Shown here: piece by piece, positions 33,292-42,818 of the stretch | Layout: each line of letters opens with the position of its first letter | Position numbering within the stretch: position 1 is the stretch's first letter | Source of the DNA: CAVQGM01 sp963712065 | GTDB lineage: Bacteria; Actinomycetota; Acidimicrobiia; Acidimicrobiales; Acidimicrobilacustridaceae | Assembly (NCBI GenBank): GCA_963712065.1 | Contig: CAVQGM010000001.1 | Location: forward strand, 1,302,001 to 1,366,000 | DNA: 64,000 nucleotides | Reading direction: 5' to 3' | Program-made: the position numbers and the translations under genes | Notes under the pieces: generated by a model | Told to the model about the DNA's origin: nothing | The model's database searches: none | What the model saw: only the letters and a program-made list of their open reading frames with translations

Positions 33292-35145
33292 ATGACCGAG
33301 GTGCCACGAGGGGAGCACCCCCGGCCCGATCGGCGCCGCCGTCGGTGGGCGTCGTTGAACGGCACCTGGGACGCCGCCCTGGGAGGCCTCGCGCTGGCCG
33401 ATGTCGCCCCCCGCGACGTGCCCTACGACCACCGCATCGTCGTCCCCTTCGCCTTCCAGTGCGCCGCCAGCGGGATCGGCTCCACCGAGGCGCACGAGGT
33501 GGTCTGGTACCGCCGCACCTTCGCCCCACCCCCTCGGTCCGACGCCGAGCGGGTGCTCGTGCACTTCGGCGCGGTCGACTTCGAGGCGACCGTGTGGGTC
33601 GACGGGGCCCGGGTGGGCTCCCACCGAGGTGGGCACACGCCGTTCACCGTCGACGTCACCGACGCGCTGGCCGAGGGCGACGAGCACGAGCTGGTCGTGC
33701 GGGCCATCGACGAGATGCGCAGCGACCAGCTGAGGGGCAAGCAGACGGCGACGTTCCCGTTCATGGTCCACTACACCCCGACGAGCGGGATCTGGCAGTC
33801 GGTCTGGGTCGAGGTGACGGGGCGCTCGTGGATCCACGAGCTGCACGTGGTCGCCGAGGCCGACGGCTCGATGACCGCCACCGCCGAGGTCGGGGGTGAG
33901 CCTCCTGCCGGGCTCCGTCTGGTCGTGGAGGTCGAGGGACGACCGGTCGTGCTGGAGGGGAAGGCTCCCCTCGACGGCCGGGTGGGGGGCGTGGGGCCGT
34001 GGTCGCCGTCGACGCCGACGCTCTACGAGCTGCGCGCCGAGCTGCTCGGACCCGAGGGCGAGGTGCGCGACACCGTGCACGGCCACGTCGGTTTCCGGAC
34101 GGTCGTCGTGGTGGGCGACGAATGGATGCTCAACGGGGTCCCGCTCCGCCAGCGACTGCTGCTCGACCAGGGCTACTGGCCCGAGTCGCTGCTGACCCCG
34201 CCGTCGGACGAGGCCATCGTCACCGACCTGCGCTTCGTGAAGGACGCGGGGTTCGACGGCGTGCGCAAGCACCAGAAGATCGAGGACCCGCGGTTCCTGT
34301 GGCACGCCGACCGGCTCGGGGTGCTGGTGTGGGAGGAGCTGCCCTCGCCCTTCGGCATCGCCCGCATCGAGGGGCGACTCGCCGAGGACGCGTCGGCGGA
34401 GTGGGCCGAGGCGATCGTCCGCGACCGGAGCCATCCGTCGGTCGTCGCCTGGGTGCCGTTCAACGAGTCGTGGGGGGTCCAAGGTGTGCACCGCCGCACC
34501 GGGCACCAGGCGACGGTGCGTCGGGTCGTGGCCGAGACCCGGGCGCTCGACCCGAGGCGCCCGGTCGTGGACAACTCGGGCTGGGGCCACGTCGACACCG
34601 ATGTCGTCGACGTGCACGACTACGACCAGGACCCGGCGTCGCTCGCCGACCGCTGGACCGGCATCGAGGGCCGGGGATGGTGGCGTGCCCCGCTCGACCT
34701 CGGGGGTGAGGTCGAGTTCGACCTCACCCGGTGGCTGGCCTTCGCCCAGGTGGACGACGTGTCCTCGGTCGACCGGGAGGTCCTGGCCGAGATGATCCCC
34801 GACGTGGCCGTCTGGGCCGACGGCTGCACGCCACCGAAGGGGGAGGCGGGTCCTCTGGTGCTGTCGGAGCTGGGCGGCGTCGGCCTCGACGTCGGTGGCG
34901 TCGTGCCCGACCGGTTCGACTACGCGGCGGCCGCCGACGCCGATGACCTCCTCGCGCGGTTCGAGCGGTTGCTCGCCGCCACCGAGGCGGTGCCCGAGAT
35001 GCGCGGGTGGTGTTGGACGCAGCTCACCGATGTCGAACAGGAGGTCAATGGCCTCCTCACCGCCGACCGAAGGCCCAAGGTCGACCCCGCCCGGATCCGG
35101 TCGGTGCTCGCACGCCTGCCGTGGAGCGCCGGCTCCCGTCCCTGA
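33292..35145 (+). CDS. Glycoside hydrolase family 2 protein
   Basis: A 617-aa GH2 enzyme (beta-galactosidase, -glucuronidase or -mannosidase group). Order: jelly-roll sugar-binding domain (residues ~20-180, VWYRRTFAPP and VWVDGARVGSHRGGHTPF), Ig-like domain (~190-280), TIM barrel (~285-610). The acid/base Glu is in VPFNESWG and the nucleophile Glu in VLSELGGVG. No signal peptide, so cytoplasmic. The ATG at 33292 follows a G-rich stretch. An inverted repeat lies just upstream. Substrate cannot be fixed. Confidence 0.88.
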   Translation: MTEVPRGEHPRPDRRRRRWASLNGTWDAALGGLALADVAPRDVPYDHRIVVPFAFQCAASGIGSTEAHEVVWYRRTFAPPPRSDAERVLVHFGAVDFEATVWVDGARVGSHRGGHTPFTVDVTDALAEGDEHELVVRAIDEMRSDQLRGKQTATFPFMVHYTPTSGIWQSVWVEVTGRSWIHELHVVAEADGSMTATAEVGGEPPAGLRLVVEVEGRPVVLEGKAPLDGRVGGVGPWSPSTPTLYELRAELLGPEGEVRDTVHGHVGFRTVVVVGDEWMLNGVPLRQRLLLDQGYWPESLLTPPSDEAIVTDLRFVKDAGFDGVRKHQKIEDPRFLWHADRLGVLVWEELPSPFGIARIEGRLAEDASAEWAEAIVRDRSHPSVVAWVPFNESWGVQGVHRRTGHQATVRRVVAETRALDPRRPVVDNSGWGHVDTDVVDVHDYDQDPASLADRWTGIEGRGWWRAPLDLGGEVEFDLTRWLAFAQVDDVSSVDREVLAEMIPDVAVWADGCTPPKGEAGPLVLSELGGVGLDVGGVVPDRFDYAAAADADDLLARFERLLAATEAVPEMRGWCWTQLTDVEQEVNGLLTADRRPKVDPARIRSVLARLPWSAGSRP

Positions 35146-35151
35146 GCCGGC

Positions 35152-36321
35152 TCAGCGACGGAAGCGCCGAGCGAGGTGGGCCTGGCGCGTCGCGATGGCC
35201 GCTCGTCGACCGGCTCCGTCGATGAAGGGATGGTCGTCGGGCAGCCGGGAGCGCAGCTCGTCGATCGGAACGACGACGGCGTGAGGTTCCGGTGCCGTCG
35301 TCGACCACACCCACCGGTAGGTGACCATGCCGCGGGGGTGTCCTTCGGCGTCGAGCCAGTTCGGGACCCCCGGATCCCGGGCGGCGACCACGACGCGGGC
35401 GCGGCCGTCGGGGTCGACGTGGATCTGGTGGCCGTTGAGGCTCGTCTGGCGGTTGGCGATGTCGAGCGACTCGAACCAGCCCATCGAGTAGAGCTGGATC
35501 GACCAGTAGCGGGCGTCGGGCGCGGCCACGTCGATGAGCAGGGCCTCGTGCGGGCCGAGCTCGTAGATGCCGCCGCCGTAGAGGATGTCGGTCGCGCCGC
35601 CCGGTGCCGGCCGGGGCTTGGACACCATGTTGGGGCCCTGGCGACCGGCGACGGCCTCCATGTAGTCGCGCCAGTACCCGAGGCTGCGCTCGATCCACGT
35701 CGCGGCTCGCTCCAGCCCTTCGGCGACCGTGGTCGGAGTAGGGGCGGCGGCAGCGCGGCCTTCCCCACCGACGCGCTCGATGCGCACGTCGGCGGGCACC
35801 TCGCGGGTCCAGTCCGACAGGTACTGGCGGACGATCACGTAGCGGGCTCGTTCGTCGATCGGCAACCAGTCGCCGTCGCGTGGCGGGCCCCCGAGGACCA
35901 GGTCGAACCAGCCGTCGCGCACGACCGACGACGCCAGGTCCTGCTCGGCGTAGACGCCGTACTGGCCGAGCTGCATGTCGCCCTCGTGCACGGAGACGAT
36001 CATCTCGGTGAGGCCGCTGACGTCGCCGCTGATGCGGTACACGGCGTCGGGCCGGATGCGAGCCCGCAGGTAGACGTTGTCGGCGTTGGGCCCGCCCCAC
36101 TTCACGACGTCGTCGTCGTAGCGGTGGAAGGCGGGGCTGTCGGGATCGTCGAACTCGAGGAACGACTGGAGCGCGAAGACCGTGAGGCGGCTGAGGTGGC
36201 GGGCGCCCTCGGCGCGGGCGCGGGCACCGGTGGGGAACGGCGGCTGGACGATCTGGTCGCCGAGGGCGCCGACGCGGGCGGCGAACCGCCCCCACGCGGC
36301 GGCCGGCTCGAGGTCGGTCAC
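35152..36321 (-). CDS. DUF1214 domain protein
   Basis: A 389-aa protein with the DUF1214 signature in its C-terminal half (ARYWSIQLYSMGWFESLDIANRQTSLNG, split here by function: a WSIQ strand followed by the conserved NRQTSLN) and a DUF1254-like N-terminal region (NADNVYLRARIRPDAVYRISGD). The biochemical role is unknown. The GTG start overlaps the sulfotransferase stop as GTGA, so the two are made together. In mycobacteria, as I recall, such proteins also neighbour sulfotransferase-fold genes, hinting at lipid or steroid metabolism. Confidence 0.75.
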   Translation of the reverse strand: MTDLEPAAAWGRFAARVGALGDQIVQPPFPTGARARAEGARHLSRLTVFALQSFLEFDDPDSPAFHRYDDDVVKWGGPNADNVYLRARIRPDAVYRISGDVSGLTEMIVSVHEGDMQLGQYGVYAEQDLASSVVRDGWFDLVLGGPPRDGDWLPIDERARYVIVRQYLSDWTREVPADVRIERVGGEGRAAAAPTPTTVAEGLERAATWIERSLGYWRDYMEAVAGRQGPNMVSKPRPAPGGATDILYGGGIYELGPHEALLIDVAAPDARYWSIQLYSMGWFESLDIANRQTSLNGHQIHVDPDGRARVVVAARDPGVPNWLDAEGHPRGMVTYRWVWSTTAPEPHAVVVPIDELRSRLPDDHPFIDGAGRRAAIATRQAHLARRFRR

Positions 36322-37565
36322 GGGTGCTCCCTCGGGATCCGATGGCGCTCGACGTAGGCGCCGTAGCGCTCGTCGACCTCGCCGGCATCGACGCCCACCT
36401 CTGACAGCGAGTACCGGTGGGTGCCGTGCCGACCCTTCGGTCGTTCGGCCAAGTGGGCGCGCATGGCGTCGGCGGCGGGCCCCGACAGCGTCCGCCCGGC
36501 CCGCTCGTAGACGGCGGCCACCGCGCCGATCGGATCCGACATCAGGTCCGCGTAGCGGAGGTCGACCACCTGGCCATCGGGGATCGCGCCCGAGTCGCGG
36601 AGGTCGTCGACCTGGTCGAGGACGTGGGCCATGCCCCGCACGACCGAGCGGGCCAGCCGCTCGACGTCGACGTGGTCGCTGCGCATCCACCGCAGCGTGG
36701 CCATCAGGCTGACCAGCGATCCGAGCACGCGGTGGGGGTCCCGGTGGGTGATCACCACGACGGCGTCGGGGTACTCGGCGAACAGCGCGGGGAGCGCGGG
36801 CAGGTGCATCGGCGCCTTGAGGGCCCAGCGGACGCCGGCATGGCCCTGCAGCACCTGCAGCGCCCGTCGGTGCCACTGGTAGCCGTCGGCAAGGCCGTGT
36901 TCGGCCTGCCATCGACCCAGCTCGGGCAGGTGGTACTGCCCGGTCCAGGCGTCGCCCACGAACGCCTGGGCGAACAGGTAGGTGCACTCCTGGGGGACCG
37001 TCGCCCCGTTCTCGTGCATGGTGCGGTACTCGGGGGCGATCTCGTCCCAGACACCCATCTGGTGCCCGGCGGCGGCGACCCGTGCCGACGGGTCGCCGCC
37101 CGGGAGCCGGGGCCGGAGCGCCTCGTAGGTGAGGAGGGGTCGGTTGGCCGGGTCGGCGGCCAGGAGCTCGTGCAGGATCGAGGTGCCCGAGCGTCCGGTG
37201 CCGGTGACGAACAGGGGAGCGGTGACCGGTGTGGTCGCGAGGGCGGCGTCGGCGGCGTGGACCTCGTCCACCGCCCGCCGGGCGTCGAGGGCGGTGAGCA
37301 GCTCGGTGCGGGCCAGGAGACGGCCGACGAGGGTGAGCGACGCGGTCTGCGCGAGCCCGCCGAGCAGCACGGCGAGCGCCTCGGCCGGACTCCCGTCGAC
37401 GGTGGCGACGAGGTCCGTCCCTCCACCGCGGGGCCCGCCCGTCCGGAACGAATCCGGCCGGAGCGACACCAGCGCCTCGGGCCCGCCGACGCCGAGGGCC
37501 GACCCGTCGAGCTCCTCGACCCACGCCGGACGGGATCGCGCCCCGCCCTTCCCATGCCCGGTCAC
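36318..37565 (-). CDS. Sulfotransferase family protein
   Basis: A 415-aa PAPS-dependent sulfotransferase fold protein. The 5'-phosphosulfate loop is FVTGTGRSGTSILHELL near residue 120 and the 3'-phosphate region is VVITHRDPHRVLGSLVS near residue 245, where Arg and Ser bind PAPS. An APMHLPALPALF motif lies between, and RYSLSEVG near the end is typical of the actinobacterial subgroup (Sulfotransfer_3). GTG start. Acceptor substrate unknown; a hydrophobic alcohol is likely given the DUF1214 partner (inference). Confidence 0.85.
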   Translation of the reverse strand: MTGHGKGGARSRPAWVEELDGSALGVGGPEALVSLRPDSFRTGGPRGGGTDLVATVDGSPAEALAVLLGGLAQTASLTLVGRLLARTELLTALDARRAVDEVHAADAALATTPVTAPLFVTGTGRSGTSILHELLAADPANRPLLTYEALRPRLPGGDPSARVAAAGHQMGVWDEIAPEYRTMHENGATVPQECTYLFAQAFVGDAWTGQYHLPELGRWQAEHGLADGYQWHRRALQVLQGHAGVRWALKAPMHLPALPALFAEYPDAVVVITHRDPHRVLGSLVSLMATLRWMRSDHVDVERLARSVVRGMAHVLDQVDDLRDSGAIPDGQVVDLRYADLMSDPIGAVAAVYERAGRTLSGPAADAMRAHLAERPKGRHGTHRYSLSEVGVDAGEVDERYGAYVERHRIPREHP

Positions 37566-37590
37566 GATCCCAGGGTGGCACGCGTCCGGC

Positions 37591-40314
37591 TCAGGTGCGG
37601 CCGTAGAAGACCCGTTCGACGACCCGGCGGGCCCGACGGGTGACGCGGCGGTAGTGGTCGCGCAACCGTCCCGGTGTGGTGTCGAGCGAGCGGGCGAGCC
37701 ACAGCAGCGGCTCGGGCTGGGTCGGCAGCGAGTCCCCCGGTCCGCTGTTCACCAGGTACCACCGGTTCCGAACCCGCTCGCAGAACCGGTAGGCCTCGGC
37801 GAGCTGCTCGGCGTCGTCGTCGGCCAGCACGTCGGTGGCGACGAGGGCCCGCAGCGCGGCCACCGTTCCCTCGGCTCGGACCCCGTGCTGCAGCTGCAGC
37901 ATCTGCGTGGTGAACTCCACGTCCGACAGCGAGCCCTTCCCGAGCTTCAGGTGGAACGCGGGGTCCTCGCCGACGGGGATGCGCTCGCGCTCGACACGCG
38001 CCTTCATGCGGCGGATGGCGAGCACCTCCTCGGGGCGCAGCCCGTCACCCCACACGCAGGGGTCGATCTCGTCGAGCAGCCGCGCGCCCAGCTCGTGGTC
38101 GCCGGCGACGACCCGGGCGCGGGTCATCGCCTGTCGCTCCCACGTCTGCGCGTACGAGGCCCAGTAGGCCCGGTAGGCGTCGAGGCTGCGGGCCAGCGGG
38201 CCCTGTCGTCCCTCGGGACGGAGGTCCAGGTCGACCTCGTAGATCCGCTCCGCGGGGGTGCCCCCGCCGACGAACCGGTTGAGCCGGGTGGCGAGGCGGT
38301 TGGCCTCCTCGACGGTCGACGCGCCGTGTCCCTCGTAGACGTACAGGAGGTCGAGGTCGCTGCCGTAGGACAGCTCTCCGCCACCGAACCGGCCGAGGCC
38401 GATCACCGCGAACGGCAGGGACGGCACGAGGGCGGCCAGGGCTGCTTCGAGGGTGGCCTCGGCGAGCAGCGTGAGGTTCTCGCCGACCACGTCGACGTCG
38501 GCCAGCCCGAGGACGTCCCGGGCGGCGATGCCGAAGAGGTGGCGCTCCTTCCACCGCCGCAGGCCCTCCTGGCGATCGGCCAGCTCGGGTCGCCAGGCGA
38601 CCGCGACGCCCGCGCTGGCCACGAGCTCGGGACGGGGTCGGATCCCGAGACGCTCGGCCGACGACAGGCGGGCGACCAGGTCGGGGTTGTGCATGGCGGC
38701 CTCGCCGAGCATCCAACTCGTCCCGGCGATGGCGCACAGGCGGCGGGCGGCCTCGGGGGAGTCGCGGAACGCCTCGACGAGCTGGCGGCTGCGTTGGGAC
38801 CCGTCGGCCAGCAGGTTGCGCAACACGAGCAGGCCCAGGTCCGGGTCGGGCGCCGACGACAGCCAGTCGAGCAGCAGCGGGAGCACCTGCTGCATGAGCC
38901 GGCTGGTGCGGTTCAGGCCCCGGGTCAGCTCCCGCACGGCGGCCTGGGTGCGCTTGGCGTCGGTGAACCCGAACGCGGTGAGCCGCTCGACGGCGGCTTC
39001 CGGGCTGATCGCCCCCTCGACCTCGGTGAAGGCTTCGAGCAGCGGTCGGAAGTACACCCGCTCGTGGATCGACCGGACGGCCAGCTGGCGGGCGCGGAGG
39101 TCGCGGTCGAGCTGCTCGGCCGCAGTGCCGTCGGGCTCGTCGCGGTAGCCGAGCACGCGGGACAACCGGTCGAGGCCCTCGTCGTCAGCGGGCAGGGTGT
39201 GCACCTGCTGGTCGTCGACCAGCTGCAGGCGGTGCTCGACGGCCCGCAGCATGCGGTACGCGTCGGCGAGGACGGAGGCGTCGTCGAGGTCGACGTACCC
39301 GGCGCCGGCCAGCTCCCGCAGGGCGGTGAGGGTGGTGGGCGAGCGCAGGTCCACGTCGCCGTGCCCGTGGACGAGCTGGAGGAGCTGCACGGTGAACTCG
39401 ATGTCGCGGATCCCACCGGGCGCCCGCTTGAGCTCCCGTTGGGCCAGCCCCCGGCGCGCCACCTCCTCTTCGGCCCGGGCCTTCATGGTGCGCAGCGAGC
39501 GCAGGTCGTCGGCGGTCATGCGACGCGCCCACAGCGCCTCGGCGGCCGCCTCGGCCCACGGGCCGCCGACGGCGGGGTCGCCGGCGACCGGCACCGCCTT
39601 GAGGAGGGCCTGGAACTCCCACGGCTCGGCCCACCGCGACCAGTAGGCGCGGTACGACTCGACGGTGCGCACGAGCGGGCCGTCCCGCCCCTCGGGCCGC
39701 AGGTTGGCGTCGACCCGGAAGCACCGACGGGCGATGGCCATGACCTCGCGGGCGGCGTTCTCCAGGGTGCCGTGGTGGCCGTCCCCGACGAACAGCACGT
39801 CGATGTCGCTCGAGTAGTTGAGCTCGCTGCCGCCGAGCTTCCCCATCCCGATCACGGCCAACCCCGGGTCGCCGGCGATGCGGCACGCGCCTTCGAGCAC
39901 GGCCCCGGCGAGGGTGGCGAGGGCGCGGCCGGTCTCCTCCAGGCGGTCGTGACCGGTGAGGTCGCGGGCGGCGATGCGCAGCAGCTCGCGGTGCTTCGCC
40001 CGGACGAGATCGTCCCCGGAGCGTCCGTCCACGGGCACGGGGTGCTCGAGGTGGCGGAGGACGTCGAGGGCGTCGTCGTCCTGCTCGAGCAGACGGGTGA
40101 GCGAGCGGCTCGCGGCGACGACGGCGAGCAGCGGGGCGCGCAGCGACCGGTCGTCGGCCAGCTCGTCGGCGAGCTCGGGGCGCCCCTCGACGAGCCGCTC
40201 GACGGCGGCGCGGACCCAGGCGGGCGATGCCGACCGGTCGACGGCGTCGTCGAGGCTCGTGGCGTCGACCGGCACGTCCGGCCCCGCAGGCGGTGGGCGG
40301 TGGGCGTCGGGCAC
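37591..40314 (-). CDS. glnE: Bifunctional glutamine synthetase adenylyltransferase/adenylyl-removing enzyme
   Basis: Adds or removes AMP on Tyr of type I glutamine synthetase. The 907-aa protein has two nucleotidyltransferase domains: N-terminal (deadenylylation) with GMGKLGGSELNYSSDIDVLF near residue 160 and C-terminal (adenylylation) with GRFGGGELSYGSDLDLLY near residue 645, separated by helical regions. The Asp pairs for metal are present in both. The GTG start follows TAGCCT by 8 bases. The target, with its intact Tyr loop, is at 26919-28343. Confidence 0.95.
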   Translation of the reverse strand: MPDAHRPPPAGPDVPVDATSLDDAVDRSASPAWVRAAVERLVEGRPELADELADDRSLRAPLLAVVAASRSLTRLLEQDDDALDVLRHLEHPVPVDGRSGDDLVRAKHRELLRIAARDLTGHDRLEETGRALATLAGAVLEGACRIAGDPGLAVIGMGKLGGSELNYSSDIDVLFVGDGHHGTLENAAREVMAIARRCFRVDANLRPEGRDGPLVRTVESYRAYWSRWAEPWEFQALLKAVPVAGDPAVGGPWAEAAAEALWARRMTADDLRSLRTMKARAEEEVARRGLAQRELKRAPGGIRDIEFTVQLLQLVHGHGDVDLRSPTTLTALRELAGAGYVDLDDASVLADAYRMLRAVEHRLQLVDDQQVHTLPADDEGLDRLSRVLGYRDEPDGTAAEQLDRDLRARQLAVRSIHERVYFRPLLEAFTEVEGAISPEAAVERLTAFGFTDAKRTQAAVRELTRGLNRTSRLMQQVLPLLLDWLSSAPDPDLGLLVLRNLLADGSQRSRQLVEAFRDSPEAARRLCAIAGTSWMLGEAAMHNPDLVARLSSAERLGIRPRPELVASAGVAVAWRPELADRQEGLRRWKERHLFGIAARDVLGLADVDVVGENLTLLAEATLEAALAALVPSLPFAVIGLGRFGGGELSYGSDLDLLYVYEGHGASTVEEANRLATRLNRFVGGGTPAERIYEVDLDLRPEGRQGPLARSLDAYRAYWASYAQTWERQAMTRARVVAGDHELGARLLDEIDPCVWGDGLRPEEVLAIRRMKARVERERIPVGEDPAFHLKLGKGSLSDVEFTTQMLQLQHGVRAEGTVAALRALVATDVLADDDAEQLAEAYRFCERVRNRWYLVNSGPGDSLPTQPEPLLWLARSLDTTPGRLRDHYRRVTRRARRVVERVFYGRT

Positions 40315-40322
40315 GGACGCCG

Positions 40323-40357
40323 AGGCTAGGGGGGACGGGGTCGGCCGTGCCTAGGCT
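40323..40357. promoter_or_regulatory. Divergent leaderless-type promoters, glnE / nadE
   Basis: Minus-strand TAGCCT (40323-40328) lies 8 bases before the glnE GTG, and plus-strand TAGGCT (40352-40357) lies 6 bases before the nadE GTG. The gap between start codons is only 49 bases. Confidence 0.52.
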
Positions 40358-40363
40358 GCCGCC

Positions 40364-42058
40364 GTGCGCCTCCGCATCGCCCTCGCCCAGATCGACACCA
40401 CGGTGGGCGACCTGGACGGCAACACGGCCCGCATCTGCCGGTCGCTCGACGAGGCGGAGGCAGCCGGGGCCGACCTGGTCGCCTTCCCCGAGCTGGCGGT
40501 GACCGGTTACCCCCCGGAGGACCTGCTGCTCAAGCCGGCCTTCGTCGACGACAACCTCGAGGCCCTGGCCGAGGTCGCGGCCCACGCCCGGCGGACGGTC
40601 GGGCTCGTCGGCTTCGTCGATCGTGGCGATGATGGCGACACCCTCTTCAACGCGCTGGCCGTCGTCGCCGACGGCGCCGTCCGGGGCGTCTACCGCAAGC
40701 GGCGGTTGCCCAACTACGCCGTGTTCGACGAGCGCCGCTACTTCGCCCCCGGCTCCGAGCGGTTGCGTCTCTACCGGATCGCCGGGGTGCCCGTGGGCGT
40801 CTCCGTGTGCGAGGACGCGTGGGCACCGGGGGGGCCGATCCTCGAGCAGGCCGTGTCGGGAGCCGCGCTGGTGGTGAACGTCAACGCCTCGCCGTACCAC
40901 GCCGGGAAGGTCCGCACACGCGAACAGACCCTCGCCGCCCGGGCCGACGAGTCGTCGTGCACCATCGCCTACGTCAACCAGGTCGGCGGCCAGGACGAGC
41001 TCGTCTTCGACGGTGCCTCGCTCGTGGTCGACCCCGACGGCGTGGTGATCGCCCGAGGCGTCCAGTACGAGCAGCAGCTGCTCGTCGCCGACCTCGACGT
41101 CGAGCCCGCGCCACTTCGGGGCGAGGGTCGTCTCGTCGTCGTCGAGCTGACCGACCGACCGGTAGCCGAGGGCACCCCGACCCTCCAGCGCGCCATGGCG
41201 ACACCGCTCGACCGCCTCCCCGAGATCCACGGCGCCCTGGTGCTCGGCACGCGCGACTACTGCCGGAAGAACGGCTTCACCGACGTCGTGCTCGGCCTGT
41301 CGGGCGGCATCGACTCCTCGCTCGTCGCCGCCATCGCGTGCGAGGCGTTGGGGCCGGCCCACGTCCACGGCGTGCTCATGCCGTCGCGGTACTCGAGCGG
41401 CCACTCCGTCTCCGATGCCGAGCGGCTCGCCGCCAACCTCGGCATCGAGCACCGCACGATCGTCATCGAGCCGGCGTTCTCCGCCTTCCTCGACCTGCTG
41501 GCCCCGTCGTTCGTAGGGCTCGCCGAGGACACCGCCGAGGAGAACCTGCAGCCGCGCACCCGCGGCACCCTGCTCATGGCCCTGTCGAACAAGTTCGGCT
41601 GGCTGGTGCTCACCACGGGCAACAAGTCCGAGATGGCCGTGGGCTACGCCACCCTCTACGGCGACATGGCCGGCGGCTTCGCGGTGATCAAGGACGTCCC
41701 GAAGACCGTCGTGTTCGAGCTGTGCCGTGATCTGAACGCCCGCGCCGGCCGGGAGGTCATCCCCGACTCGGTCATCACGAAGCCGCCGTCGGCCGAGCTT
41801 CGGGCCGATCAGCTCGACACCGACAGCCTCCCTCCCTACGAGGTGCTCGACCCGATCCTCACCGCCTACGTCGAGCACGACCGCACGGCGGGCGAGCTCA
41901 TCGAAGCGGGGCACGATCCCGAGCTGGTGCGCCGCATCGTGCGGATGGTCGACCTGGCCGAGTACAAGCGGCGGCAGGCGCCGCCGGGGGTGCGGGTGAC
42001 CACCAAGGCGTTCGGAAAGGACCGGCGCCTCCCCATCACGAACAAGTACCGGGGCTGA
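40364..42058 (+). CDS. nadE: Glutamine-dependent NAD+ synthetase
   Basis: Last step of NAD synthesis: amidates nicotinic acid adenine dinucleotide using glutamine. The 564-aa protein has an N-terminal nitrilase-type glutaminase domain (catalytic Glu in FPELAVTGYPPEDLL, Lys in YRKRRLPNY, Cys in GVSVCEDAW) and a C-terminal ATP-pyrophosphatase synthetase domain with the P-loop GLSGGIDSSLVA near residue 312 and TTGNKSEMAVGY. The GTG start is 6 bases after TAGGCT. The tail GKDRRLPITNKYRG is typical. Confidence 0.96.
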   Translation: MRLRIALAQIDTTVGDLDGNTARICRSLDEAEAAGADLVAFPELAVTGYPPEDLLLKPAFVDDNLEALAEVAAHARRTVGLVGFVDRGDDGDTLFNALAVVADGAVRGVYRKRRLPNYAVFDERRYFAPGSERLRLYRIAGVPVGVSVCEDAWAPGGPILEQAVSGAALVVNVNASPYHAGKVRTREQTLAARADESSCTIAYVNQVGGQDELVFDGASLVVDPDGVVIARGVQYEQQLLVADLDVEPAPLRGEGRLVVVELTDRPVAEGTPTLQRAMATPLDRLPEIHGALVLGTRDYCRKNGFTDVVLGLSGGIDSSLVAAIACEALGPAHVHGVLMPSRYSSGHSVSDAERLAANLGIEHRTIVIEPAFSAFLDLLAPSFVGLAEDTAEENLQPRTRGTLLMALSNKFGWLVLTTGNKSEMAVGYATLYGDMAGGFAVIKDVPKTVVFELCRDLNARAGREVIPDSVITKPPSAELRADQLDTDSLPPYEVLDPILTAYVEHDRTAGELIEAGHDPELVRRIVRMVDLAEYKRRQAPPGVRVTTKAFGKDRRLPITNKYRG

Positions 42059-42158
42059 TCGGGACCGGACGCGGACGGGCTCGATCCCGCGACCCGACCC
42101 CGCCGGGCGTGGTGGAGCTAGCATCTGCGGGCGACCAGCACGATCCATGGGGGGATGC

Positions 42159-42818
42159 ATGGCCGATCCGTCGAAGCCCAGACCGGCGTTCGCGCCGTGG
42201 GATCGCCGCGAGCTGCCGGGCGTGTTCACCGTCGAGGAGTCGGCGGCCCGGATCGGTCACTACAAGTGGATCGAGATGCGCCTGTTCGAGGCCCTGGGGG
42301 GGTGGGTGGCCACGGTGCCCGAGCTGGACGTGAAGCTCCGGCTCGGCACGCACTGCTACCACCACGCCTGGCACGCCGAGCTGTGGCACAAGCGCCTGCC
42401 CGAGCTGCGGGAGATGAACCCCGACCGGCTCACGCTTCCCCCCAACGAGGAGCTGGTCGCCTTCGTCGACGCCATGACCGAGCCCGAAGCGCCCGAGCTC
42501 ACCATCGAGAAGCTCGTCGGCGTCTACCGGGTCCTGATCCCCCACAAGATCGCCGCCTACACGTACCACCTGAACAACACGTCACCGATCACCGACGCCC
42601 CCACCATCCGCTCCCTGAAGTTCGCGCTGCAGGACGAGATGGAGGACTGGCGCGATGGCGAGATGATGATCCAGTCCCTGCTCGAGACACCCGACGAGGT
42701 CCGGCGGGCCGCCGACCACCAGGCGCATCTCGAGTCCCTGCTGCTCGCCGCCGGCGGCATCGCCGGTCCCGGCTCCATCGGCGCCCCCGGGGTGCCCACC
42801 GAGGAGGTCCCCGCATGA
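42159..42818 (+). CDS. Ferritin-like fold protein A (uncharacterised, histidine-rich helix)
   Basis: I do not recognise a named family. The 219-aa protein is mostly helical. Helix 1 contains GHYKWIEMRLFEAL, helix 2 the His-rich THCYHHAWHAELWHKRL (an ExxH at E74-H77 with H68, H69 and H72 nearby), and helix 4 DEMEDWRDGEMM, where a second ExxH would be expected but Asp replaces His. It looks like a degenerate ferritin-like partner of the next protein. A TAGCAT hexamer lies at 42119-42124. The ATG at 42159 is preferred; ATG 42147 would add four residues. Coupled by ATGA to gene B. Confidence 0.6.
   Translation: MADPSKPRPAFAPWDRRELPGVFTVEESAARIGHYKWIEMRLFEALGGWVATVPELDVKLRLGTHCYHHAWHAELWHKRLPELREMNPDRLTLPPNEELVAFVDAMTEPEAPELTIEKLVGVYRVLIPHKIAAYTYHLNNTSPITDAPTIRSLKFALQDEMEDWRDGEMMIQSLLETPDEVRRAADHQAHLESLLLAAGGIAGPGSIGAPGVPTEEVPA

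Noticed and set aside
29968..34617. A 1549-codon open frame on the minus strand
   Set aside because: It runs antisense through the HlyIII, GAP, MMPL and GH2 genes, has a His/Gly/Arg-rich composition with no domain motifs, and is the expected product of high GC content at third codon positions.
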